Below the pieces are notes generated by a model that saw only the letters and a program-made list of their open reading frames with translations, searched no databases and had not been told where the DNA came from. Below, piece after piece: positions 1 to 8,200 of a stretch of DNA of 24,855 bases. This DNA is from a virus: positions 1-24,855 of the IMG/VR virus record IMGVR_UViG_3300032116_001244. The stretch is one strand, 5' to 3'. The translations under genes and the position numbers were made by a program. The number at the start of each line of letters is the position of its first letter. Position 1 is the first letter of the stretch.

Positions 1-3000
1 ACGGCCTTGACAGGTTCAATAGCAATGTCTACGTATAGTTCATTTCTATCAATTCTGTTAGGTGTGTTGTTGCTTTCATCGCAGACTACTAAGAAGTCAT
101 ACAGTGCTCGTTGTCCAACTAGTTCTAACAATAGGCTTTCGACCTGTTGCTTGATCTCATCACGAGTGATTTTGTCGTTGGGTTCAAAGATGTATGGTTT
201 TGCTAGTTTGTTCAACTGGCTACGTAGATAAATTACCAAACGTGCTACGTTGATGCGATCTAACGCACTTGCATTTCTTGCTCTAGTCTTTTGTCCAAAG
301 TTCACAAGACCTGCGCCTACAAAGAATGTAATTGGGTTAACTTTTACATTGTACAATGTATCGCGTTGGCCTTCATTTAGTGCCACTGATTGGAATTCAC
401 CTTCGTCAGTTAGGTAACCAACAGATGAAGCGTTAGTAATACCACCACGACGTGTACCTGCTGGTGCAAACCATGGGAATGAAACTTGATCACTTAGAGC
501 AATCATACGCATAATCATATGACTTGGTGGAACAATTATGTCTCGGCCAGCGTTGTCGCTGGTAAAGCCCCATGGATAGAAAACGCCTAGATATTCATCA
601 CTGCTTACAAGACCTTTTTCATTGTCTTCTAGTGCCAGTGCGGCATTTGTACCCCAGTTGTTAATTGTTGTAGCATCTGGTGTTAAACGTGCAGGTGTAT
701 CACCGATTACGAAAGATGTTAAACCACGATCGTAGTTTAGACTGATCATTTCGCCAATTAGTTCTGGATATCCTGGGCAAGCCAACAAGTTAAATCCGTT
801 ACGTTCTGTGTCACGAATTTCTTGGTTGCTGTTTACCAATGCTTGTAGACTTTGTAGTACAACTTTACGCTGTGCAAAACGTCCAAATGAACCACTGCCA
901 TCTGCTTGGTTAGCACTTTCCGTAACCCAACGATGTGGGTAGTAGTTTTCCATACTGTCACCGCTTGTTGGCGCATCGCCTTGATCACTTTCGCTTGCTT
1001 TGTAGCGAATGTTATCATCTAGCGTGTTAATATAGTTCTTTTTAAACTTCTTAACGTTGAAACCGCTTCGACGTAGATTCCACAGCAACATACCACGTGG
1101 GTATAATGCAGGATCTGGTGCGTCAAAGTCTAAGAAATTACTGACTAGCAGTTCTTGGATACTTGCTGGGTCTGCTGTTAAGCCGTCTTCGTTCCAACGT
1201 GCATCTGCAAATAGAACACCATTTTCTGTTGTTTGATCACTCTTATCTAACAATATCCAACGTTTGTTTGTATAATCATAACGCTTGATTGATGGATAAT
1301 TAGCGATGTCGCTGGTATCGATCCATAGATCACCTTCTTCTAACACAGTACCATCGCTTTGCTCGACTGGCTCACTGGCAGAAACAATTGGACCTGCTGG
1401 GCTAGTAACGCCAGCACCTCGGCCATGGTCATAATTCTTATAACCAACCCATGTATTTCCGTTGTGTACCATGACATCTACATCGTCTACTACACTGCTG
1501 TACCATAGAGTGCCATCGGCAACTAGTGTCTGTGGATTATCGTTGCTGATATAATAACTTTGACGCACAACATTAGCAGTGTCAGGAGTGATAGTCATTG
1601 GGATCCAGTTGCTGGCAACATATTGATATACACCACCGCTGCCGAACTGTAATTCATCTCCGTCTGCCTCTTGCTCACGGACTGTGTAGACATTACTGTT
1701 TTTATCAAACTGTAATAGTGTTCCTACAAATGCTGTACTATCACCAAAATCTGCAAAACGGATTTCGCCGCCAGTGCTGTGAGTAATTACTACACGATTT
1801 AAGTTGTCAACACTGGCAATGATATTTGTAAATCCTGCAAGGTTGATTGCTTCTGCAATTCTTTCACTGTCTACTGCATTGCCTTGAACTGTTATTTCAA
1901 CGGCTTTGTTGTTTAATGTAGCACTACCAACTAGACTTTCAGCAATCTGCATTGTGTAAGTACCAGCGGTAATTCCAGTAGATGCAATTTCTTTACTGCG
2001 GATTACTGTTTCGCCAGTACGGAAACGACGTAGCACACGGAAGTCTGCTTGTGGAGAACTGTGTTGATTAAAGTTATATTCAACAAATGCACTGTTTAAT
2101 GGAATGTTAATACCACCACCAGTCTTGTCTAGTTCAGCAAGTGCTGAATGTGCATTTGCGTAAATTGGTGATTCAACGTTGGCCCATAGTTCAGTGTTTC
2201 CGTTGTATTTCTTAACTCTCCAACGTGCTCCTGCATTTGGTTCTGTGATCTTAATCCATACAGAACCTGTTGGGCGTGGCTCACTGTCTCTTATTTTATA
2301 AGATGGCAGTTGAGTATGCTTGGAAATCTGTAGTTTAGGAGTATAGTAAGTTTTGGCAGGATCAATGGATAAAGTAAGGCCAGCAATAAGTGTACCAGTT
2401 ACTTTCAAACTTGTGCCTGCTGAGAAAAATTCTAAAACGCCATTGGCATAGGATGCTGTGACACCTGCATTGGTGTCAGTGACAGCGGCAGCAACTTGTG
2501 CTAAACTTGTTGCTGTGGTCATACCAGTTACTGGTGTACCTACTGTATCGCCATCTAAGAATAAATTTAAATCATATGCGCCAGCACTAAATGACGCAGT
2601 AGAACCTGCACTGGCTGTGATTGTTGGGTGGCTAGCAATCCAGTCTGGACTACCAATCTTGACCCATACTCCGCTTCGATTCTTGTAATACATTGCCACT
2701 TCATGACTTGTGGACTGGTCAACGTTGGAAGTATTATCTTCTTGCTCACCTTCGGATAGTGCGTTTGTACCAACTGCTACAGCATATTCGCCAATACGTC
2801 CAACGCTGGACTTGGGACCAGTAGCAGTCAACTGACTTGCTTCTAACACGATCAATGGTGTTTTAGAAACAAAACTTTGTCCATTACGTGTGCTGGCAGG
2901 TGCGGCATTCCATTCAAAAATACCCCATTGTGTTGTACTTGTATCTAACCAGAATGTACCGTCTTGAGGATCGCCGCCTGGAGCGTCTGCTGATGGCTCA

Positions 3001-3356
3001 AGTGCTGTTAAATCAATGTCTGCACGAGCAATCAATACTGAGTTGGCCACGCCTAAGAAACTGTATGCGGCTTGCAGGCCAAACTCATTTAATTCGCCTG
3101 CGTGAATTGGGTTGTTGTTATTGTCAACACGGAAAGTTGGATCTCCAAACAAGTCTGCTAGTTCTCTTTGACTTGTTACAGTATAAACTTTTCCAGCATT
3201 GGTTGTTAGGGTACCTTGGGCTGTGCCGGTACCTGAAGCATTCTTTTTGTTGGCTGCTGAAGCAACGATAACTAGTGGTCTAGTACCTGGTTCAGCAGGT
3301 GTGTAAAAACTTTCGTCGATTACAGAAACCTGTACGCCTGGTGAAGTTAAAGCCAT
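1..3356 (-). CDS. Tail sheath protein (T4 gp18-like), 3' end cut by window edge
   Basis: Contractile tail sheath subunit, which polymerises round the tail tube and contracts on infection. I translated this open frame directly: 1118 codons with no stop, starting at 3356 (ATG with GGAGA 8 nt upstream) and running off the left edge. The N-terminus MALTSPGVQVSVIDES is the classic sheath start. The C-terminal part has sheath hallmarks: FPWFAPAG followed by RRG near residue 950, then NVARLVIYLR, FEPNDKITR and NELYVDIAIEPVKA just before the edge. By comparison with other sheaths, only some 10-25 residues should be missing. It is unusually long: T4 gp18 has 659 residues. The extra length lies between residues about 120 and 720 and includes at least three short modules of the form DG-x-(F/L)W followed by N-x-x-W (near residues 133, 613 and 673), resembling sugar-binding or Ig-like surface insertions. 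A TAAATA box lies upstream. Sheath identity is near certain; the role of the insertions is inference. Confidence 0.93.
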   Translation of the reverse strand, partial: MALTSPGVQVSVIDESFYTPAEPGTRPLVIVASAANKKNASGTGTAQGTLTTNAGKVYTVTSQRELADLFGDPTFRVDNNNNPIHAGELNEFGLQAAYSFLGVANSVLIARADIDLTALEPSADAPGGDPQDGTFWLDTSTTQWGIFEWNAAPASTRNGQSFVSKTPLIVLEASQLTATGPKSSVGRIGEYAVAVGTNALSEGEQEDNTSNVDQSTSHEVAMYYKNRSGVWVKIGSPDWIASHPTITASAGSTASFSAGAYDLNLFLDGDTVGTPVTGMTTATSLAQVAAAVTDTNAGVTASYANGVLEFFSAGTSLKVTGTLIAGLTLSIDPAKTYYTPKLQISKHTQLPSYKIRDSEPRPTGSVWIKITEPNAGARWRVKKYNGNTELWANVESPIYANAHSALAELDKTGGGINIPLNSAFVEYNFNQHSSPQADFRVLRRFRTGETVIRSKEIASTGITAGTYTMQIAESLVGSATLNNKAVEITVQGNAVDSERIAEAINLAGFTNIIASVDNLNRVVITHSTGGEIRFADFGDSTAFVGTLLQFDKNSNVYTVREQEADGDELQFGSGGVYQYVASNWIPMTITPDTANVVRQSYYISNDNPQTLVADGTLWYSSVVDDVDVMVHNGNTWVGYKNYDHGRGAGVTSPAGPIVSASEPVEQSDGTVLEEGDLWIDTSDIANYPSIKRYDYTNKRWILLDKSDQTTENGVLFADARWNEDGLTADPASIQELLVSNFLDFDAPDPALYPRGMLLWNLRRSGFNVKKFKKNYINTLDDNIRYKASESDQGDAPTSGDSMENYYPHRWVTESANQADGSGSFGRFAQRKVVLQSLQALVNSNQEIRDTERNGFNLLACPGYPELIGEMISLNYDRGLTSFVIGDTPARLTPDATTINNWGTNAALALEDNEKGLVSSDEYLGVFYPWGFTSDNAGRDIIVPPSHMIMRMIALSDQVSFPWFAPAGTRRGGITNASSVGYLTDEGEFQSVALNEGQRDTLYNVKVNPITFFVGAGLVNFGQKTRARNASALDRINVARLVIYLRSQLNKLAKPYIFEPNDKITRDEIKQQVESLLLELVGQRALYDFLVVCDESNNTPNRIDRNELYVDIAIEPVKA

Positions 3357-3383
3357 TTTAGTGGTCTCCTTTATTACTCATAA

Positions 3384-3390
3384 TATTTAG
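3384..3390 (-). promoter_or_regulatory. Late-promoter-like CTAAATA for the sheath gene
   Basis: The minus strand reads GCTAAATATTA. This resembles the T4 late promoter box TATAAATA, the -10-like element read by the gp55-type sigma. If initiation occurs about 6 nt downstream, as in T4, the leader is about 22 nt and contains the GGAGA ribosome-binding site of the sheath gene. It sits back to back with the plus-strand box at 3451-3457. Confidence 0.6.
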
Positions 3391-3450
3391 CGTAACTTAG
3401 TAGAAAGAGCCCGTTATAACATCTAGAAAAGGGTTCAAAAAGGGCGGTTG

Positions 3451-3457
3451 CTAAATA
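3451..3457 (+). promoter_or_regulatory. Late-promoter-like CTAAATA abutting the HNH gene start
   Basis: CTAAATA ends only 4 nt before the ATG at 3462. With T4-like spacing the transcript would start within or at the start codon. No Shine-Dalgarno sequence lies at a normal distance; the nearest purine-rich stretch, AGGGCGG at 3441-3447, is 14 nt away and upstream of the box. The mRNA would be leaderless if this box is used. Confidence 0.5.
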
Positions 3458-3461
3458 TCAT

Positions 3462-3797
3462 ATGCGACCTTTATGTAAAACCTGTGATTCCAAGCCCTGT
3501 GCAGTTAACTACTACAAGGGAAAGAAAGTATTCTACAGGAGTCAGTGTGACAGTTGTGCTAGAGGTGCCACACCCAAGAAGCCTAGATGGTATCAACTGG
3601 GTTATAGACAACGGGACTTTTGTGAAAAGTGTGGGTTCAAAAGTAAGAACGCAAAAGTATTCAATGTATTCCACATAGACGGAAATTTAGATAACTGTAG
3701 ACCCACTAATCTAAAAACAGTATGCGCCAACTGTCAACGCATACTGCACCAAGAAGGTGTCAAGTGGCGGCAGGGAGATTTGACACCAGATTTTTAA
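3462..3797 (+). CDS. Small HNH / zinc-cluster protein
   Basis: This 111-residue protein has two cysteine clusters. The first is C5, C8, C13, C29 and C32. The second is an HNH-like treble-clef fold: C54-E-K-C57, then FHIDGNLDN (H71, D73, N75, N78), N83-L84, and C88-A-N-C91. The H-x-D-G-N-x-x-N then N-L then C-x-x-C order is the usual HNH nuclease core, so a metal-dependent DNA endonuclease is the natural reading. Activity is unproven, and the second His of canonical HNH (often C-x-x-C-H) is Q92 here. I recall small proteins with the same layout in marine T4-like phages. It stands alone on the plus strand between sheath and dNMP kinase, and its 3' end overlaps the kinase 3' end by 38 bp. A DNA-packaging, homing or zinc-binding regulatory role are alternatives. 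Confidence 0.75.
   Translation: MRPLCKTCDSKPCAVNYYKGKKVFYRSQCDSCARGATPKKPRWYQLGYRQRDFCEKCGFKSKNAKVFNVFHIDGNLDNCRPTNLKTVCANCQRILHQEGVKWRQGDLTPDF
3756..3795 (+). terminator. Possible hairpin terminator at a convergent gene overlap
   Basis: GGTGTCAA (3756-3763) and TTGACACC (3780-3787) form a perfect 8-bp inverted repeat with a 16-nt loop, followed by TTTTT at 3791-3795. It sits in the 38-bp overlap of two convergent genes, where a terminator would be useful. The long loop and the three bases between stem and T-run make it weak. It lies inside coding sequence of both genes, so it may be fortuitous. Confidence 0.3.
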
Positions 3798-4410
3798 TTG
3801 CTAGATATAGGTCGTCAATACTGCCGTTATTGTCTAACTCTGCGTCAAACTGTGTGCCTACCCATGCTGTTTCACTGGCATGAATTCCTGTGCTTTCTAA
3901 TTTAGTTTTACTAGAAGACCACATCATATTGCCGTCAGGTCCGCGATTTACGTTTACTGCGGCATCATACCATTCAGGCAATGCACCTCGTTTGATCCAC
4001 ACAATCCTACCGCCTGCACGGCGAATGCTGGCAATTTCGTTGGGGAAACGGCAGTCGCTGATTACAATGTTATCTGAGGAATTACGCAGTTTGTTTTCTA
4101 GACTAGCAATCCAGGTGTCATCGTGAAAGCCTCTTCGGCATACTTCTGTTCCCCAATATTGTAGTACCCAGCGTGGTGTTAAGTTGGGCATTTTCAAGCG
4201 GTCTGCCCACCAAGGATCTACTTGTTCTCGCCATTCACGAGCAGTTTTTGTGCGACCTTCCAGCATGGTTCTGTCCCAACCAAATACTGCGGCAACTGCA
4301 TCTTTTAATGTGTTGGCAAAACTTTCTCTGCGAAATTCGTGAAAGTTAACTAGATAGTCAGCAACTGTGTCTTTGCCTGAACCAATAAAACCGCACACAC
4401 CTATAATCAT
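3760..4410 (-). CDS. Deoxynucleoside monophosphate kinase (T4 gene 1-like)
   Basis: Phosphorylates dNMPs to dNDPs with ATP, feeding phage DNA synthesis and allowing modified or salvaged nucleotides to be used. The 216-residue protein opens with MIIGVCGFIGSGKDTVADYL, a P-loop (G7-F-I-G-S-G-K13-D14) of the dNMP-kinase type, where a D follows the lysine. Further family-like features are the Q-Y-W-G-T-E-V-C-R segment near residue 85 and ISDCRFPNE near residue 118, a Walker-B-like region. The length is close to T4 gp1 (241). The start at 4410 has AGGAGA 4 nt upstream. In T4 gene 1 also lies beside tail genes, so its place among structural genes fits. Its 3' end overlaps the HNH gene on the other strand. 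No clear TAAATA box precedes it, so it is probably read from the upstream neck-gene promoter. Confidence 0.87.
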   Translation of the reverse strand: MIIGVCGFIGSGKDTVADYLVNFHEFRRESFANTLKDAVAAVFGWDRTMLEGRTKTAREWREQVDPWWADRLKMPNLTPRWVLQYWGTEVCRRGFHDDTWIASLENKLRNSSDNIVISDCRFPNEIASIRRAGGRIVWIKRGALPEWYDAAVNVNRGPDGNMMWSSSKTKLESTGIHASETAWVGTQFDAELDNNGSIDDLYLAIKNLVSNLPAAT

Positions 4411-4431
4411 AGCGTCTCCTTAGATAACGCT
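4411..4431 (-). promoter_or_regulatory. Small hairpin presenting the dNMP kinase ribosome-binding site
   Basis: On the minus strand AGCGT and ACGCT can pair round an 11-nt loop, TATCTAAGGAG, which contains the Shine-Dalgarno sequence. The stem is only 5 bp, so stability is modest. It could hold the ribosome-binding site open in the loop or mildly limit access to the ATG that follows directly. Confidence 0.25.
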
Positions 4432-4467
4432 AGTATATAACAGTTAGATTACAAGGTCAAATTATTT

Positions 4468-5244
4468 TTAGCCAATAATGAATGTGTAGCCACGTCCGCC
4501 AGCAACTTGAGTGATCAGTTCTGCTTCCAATTTTTCCATCTCAGCAGTGCCTTCAGATTTCATAGCAGATCCGTTGAGTGCTGTACCGCCTTGAGGGCCA
4601 GCAATTTGTGCGAACTTTTCGCGGGCTTGACCTAACATCAGTTTGCAGTTGGCCAGTGTGTAATCTTTAATCCATTGTGTGGCATATACATCATTTAAAA
4701 TACCAATGTCGGGACGATAGTTGTAGCAGTAAAGCATTAGTTCTTCGTCACTGTTACGTGGACGTTGTAACAATGTTAATTTGTGACTTTGACTGTGCCA
4801 TTTAAACTCTATAAAACTGCCAAACATACGACCAATCATTTCCTGATACTGAGCAAACAATTCGTAGGTCAATATGCCACCCATGTTGCTACTGGATAGC
4901 AAATAGGTGTTGGTGTAAGCCAAATTAAACGGTTCAAAGATTGTGCCGCCTTGCCCGCCACCTGTTCTTGAACCAATACTACGACGGAATATTTGACGTA
5001 CTTCAATTACTTCCTTGGGCAATATGTATGTGTTCTGATCCTGTACAGTGGTCAAGAACATGTAACTTTCTTCCACACTACTGTCGCCTCGTTGACGATA
5101 TTTGCCTAGAGCACGTTCTAATGCTGTTTCGTAGTGCTTGGGATCTAGTTCAACATCAATCATGCCGTCGCCCAGCATGTTACGACAGTAGTCGTAGACT
5201 GCTGTTTTTGCCTGTTGTAGTTCGTTGATTTCTGTAGTTGGCAT
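4468..5244 (-). CDS. Neck / head-completion protein (T4 gp13-like)
   Basis: Predicted neck protein joining the filled head to the tail. The 258-residue sequence begins, after a short leader, with AVYDYCRNMLGDGMIDVELD and then HYETALERALGKYRQRGD. This is the D-Y-C-x-x-x-L-G, I-x-V-E-L-D, E-x-A-L-x-x-Y pattern seen at the N-terminus of gp13-type neck proteins in T4-like phages. Other recognisable segments are YILPKEVIEVRQIFRR (near residue 75) and the W-I-K-D-Y-T-L-A-N-C-K-L-M-L-G helix in the C-terminal third, followed by a Gly-rich linker and a charged helix. T4 gp13 is 309 residues, so size is in range. The ATG has AAAGAGA 6 nt upstream and a TAAATA box at 5262-5269. A structural role is likely; exact gp13 orthology is inference from pattern. 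Confidence 0.65.
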   Translation of the reverse strand: MPTTEINELQQAKTAVYDYCRNMLGDGMIDVELDPKHYETALERALGKYRQRGDSSVEESYMFLTTVQDQNTYILPKEVIEVRQIFRRSIGSRTGGGQGGTIFEPFNLAYTNTYLLSSSNMGGILTYELFAQYQEMIGRMFGSFIEFKWHSQSHKLTLLQRPRNSDEELMLYCYNYRPDIGILNDVYATQWIKDYTLANCKLMLGQAREKFAQIAGPQGGTALNGSAMKSEGTAEMEKLEAELITQVAGGRGYTFIIG

Positions 5245-5261
5245 TGTTTATCTCTTTAGTA

Positions 5262-5269
5262 TATTTACC
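5262..5269 (-). promoter_or_regulatory. Late-promoter-like GGTAAATA for the neck protein gene
   Basis: The minus strand reads CGGTAAATATACT, the same 9-mer CGGTAAATA as upstream of the giant fibre at 24102-24110. With a T4-like start 6 nt downstream, the leader is about 12 nt and includes AAAGAGA before the ATG at 5244. The box lies in the 27-nt gap after the upstream fibre gene, showing that the neck gene probably has its own promoter. Confidence 0.6.
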
Positions 5270-5271
5270 GT

Positions 5272-8200
5272 TTAAGTTGGGGTACCCCACGCTCCGCCAC
5301 TCTGTTGCCAAGCACCGTCTGTAAAGATTAAAGTACAGATGCCACCAACACTATCATAATAACTTTCACTAGAATTGTCGTATACGCTGAATGGCGACAA
5401 CGTGCCAACACCTATATTACGACTATTGGCAACTAATACACTTACGTTAGCCGGAACAACACCATTTTGTGCCACTAGATACATGATCTGTCCTTCCGTA
5501 CCGTCAGCCAGTGTGTAAGCACCGTCAGTTAGTTTGTTGATAGTCTTAGTTAGGTCTATAGCCGTAACCCCTTGAACAACATCCGCAACTGATATATTTG
5601 AGGTGCTTCCAGATGTTCCACCCAGATCACCGGTATCTAATGTTCCAATAACAGCACCTACTGCGGTATTACCAGTTGTGGCAGTGACAGTATATGCGGC
5701 TACTCCGCTAGTGACTACTACTGTAAATGTAACTCCACTTAGAGTAAATGGACCGTAGTTTCCATCTACAATAGAACCTATATATGTGCTATCTTCCAGA
5801 GCAGTTGCTGTTCCAGTGTTATAGGCAATGCCAGTCTTGGCCACTGTAGTTAGGGTACTACCAGTATAAGCCGTTGTCTGTACAGTATTATCTGGGAATG
5901 TTAGATCACCATCCTCACCAAATTGCCATCTGCGTAGTGTTGAGTCTGAAAGATTGACTTCAATGTTGATACCGTTTTCACCGCGGATATTACCGGTAGG
6001 GTTTAATTCTAAATCGCCAGGTAGTGATGTAATACCATCTGAACTAAACAACCAATAGTTACCTGTACCGGTAATATCAGTTGCCATTACAATTCCTGGA
6101 GGTGCTCCATTGTCGTCAATAGTGATCCGAGTATTGTTGCCACCAATTCGAACAAATGCGTTACTGCCTAAATCTCCAGAACTGTCTATGGTCATACCAT
6201 TTGGCAATGTTACAATTCCATCAGTGCCAAATTGCCAAGCGTGAACATCTGGAGTAGGGTATGTGTACACACCAGTAGGAGCAACACTTCCATAAGGAGG
6301 ATTGGTGTTCCACTGTGCTACTGGTACATTTAATGTTCCTGTGTTGACATAAAGTGGTGTAACTGGATCATAGCCAGGAGCAACAATTCCATACTCGCCT
6401 TCTACAAACTGTATAAAAGGATCATTGGCAGGGTCATAACTACCTGGGTAACCAACTGGATACCACAGTGAATTTGCTCCGTCTTTGATGTAGGTTACAT
6501 TCACCAAGGCAACATCAGCACCACTGATAACTATGGTAGTTGGCGGCACCAATGGCACAGTTGTTTCTGTAGTTACTTGTATTCCACCATCCACTGTAGT
6601 ACGCACATTGTGATTGTCTGTGCCTAAGAAGATGCTGGTCTCTGCTAAATTGCCTGTGGTCAAATGTAAATGATATGGGCTGTCAAAAGTGGGTGCGTCA
6701 GCATTGATCAAGCCGGATTCAACACCCACATTCGCAGGGTCGTAGTTGTTGTCTTCAGGTGATACACGCACAGTAAATTCATAGTCGTCATTGTCTACTA
6801 CAAAACTGATAGGTCCAACACTACCACCAGTTCCATTTATTGCTATTGTGCCAGAACTTGGAGTTGTTAGGCCAGCATCGGTTGGATAGATCCACCAGTA
6901 GAGTGTTTGGTTATTATAATTGCTTGCACCGTTAATATAGAATTCAAGTGTATCACCAACTAGGGCAGTATTATCTTGATAACTTAAGGTTATGCCGTTG
7001 TCAGTGAAATTATAATTGCTACCACCTTTGATCACCAACTTCTGACTGGCAACATCTGGCGTTGCTGGTGTAAGTTGAATAGTTGGATTGCTGGTAACAT
7101 ACCCTTCAGTGATTGTACCGCCTTGTGGCAATGTCACAGTGCCTGTTGTACCTAATACCAGTTCGTTACCGCCGTTGAATAATCTGTTGTTGGCAGTGGT
7201 CGAGTATAATGTGCCTAACAGGAAACCGCTGACTTCTGTAGTCAGTGTCACTGTGCCGGTGGTGATGTTTTCACTGTTGTCGGTGTCAGTCTTGCCTGCG
7301 TCAACCACTGTGATATCGCTGGCTGTGCCGTTTAAAACACCACTGAATGAGGCTGCTTTGAAATCCCAGTCGCTTACGGAGAATACATCTCCACTGGCTG
7401 CTACTTGTATCAATGTAGCCTGTGGCGTTCCCCCACCTATGAAATCACCAAAACCACCGCCTAATACTACATAGCCTGATTTAACTGCTATGTTACTGCC
7501 GCCACCGTCGCTGAAAAAGATGCCGCCGGTAAATGTCCAACCTGTGGTGGTTTTGTCTATCAATCGTTGCCATTCTACTTGACCGTTAAAGTCATACTTG
7601 GCTGCAACCCAGGTATAAGCGTTATTCGCATCATTGTTGTTGCCGGTCATGGCTGACAGATACAGTTTGTCATCGGCTCCAACTACCACGCTGACGCCAA
7701 ATGTATCACAGTCACCTGTTACTCTTCTGCTCCACTGTTTAGCACCCGTGCCGTCCAGTTTCAGTATGCTAAGGGCATTGGTTGTTCCTCCATCAAAACT
7801 ATATTGATAACTGCCTGTTACATAGATGTTGCCCATGCTGTCAATGTCAGCATCTGCTCCACGACAGTCAAAGCCCGCGTCAAACAGTATGGCCTTTTGC
7901 CATGCTATTGTGCCATCGCTGGCATACTTGACCACAAGCATACGATTGTCTGGATCGTTAGTGGCCAGGGTGCCGACTTTGACAACCATGTCGTCTACGC
8001 CGTCAACTCCTCCAAATACGCTTCCATTAATTGTGGCAATCACATCATCTACAGATCGATTGCCAATTGTATCACTGATGTTGCTGAATGTAGCGACTCC
8101 GGCAGTGACCGTAACACTAAACGCCACACCATTTGAAGTTGCTCCTAAGACGCCGCCAGTCCAATTGAGATTGTTGTCAGCATACAGAGTGGCCACACCG

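Noticed and set aside
2888-3271. Plus-strand open frame of 127 codons opposite the sheath gene
   Set aside because: Antisense to well-conserved sheath N-terminal sequence; no coding evidence.
3409-3445. Possible tRNA-like or hairpin element (GCCC ... GGGTTCAAAA ... GGGC)
   Set aside because: No acceptor, D or anticodon arms can be built. The four-base pairing alone is weak.
3448-3678. Plus-strand frame overlapping the HNH gene in another register
   Set aside because: The 3462 frame carries ordered Cys and HNH motifs; this one has none.
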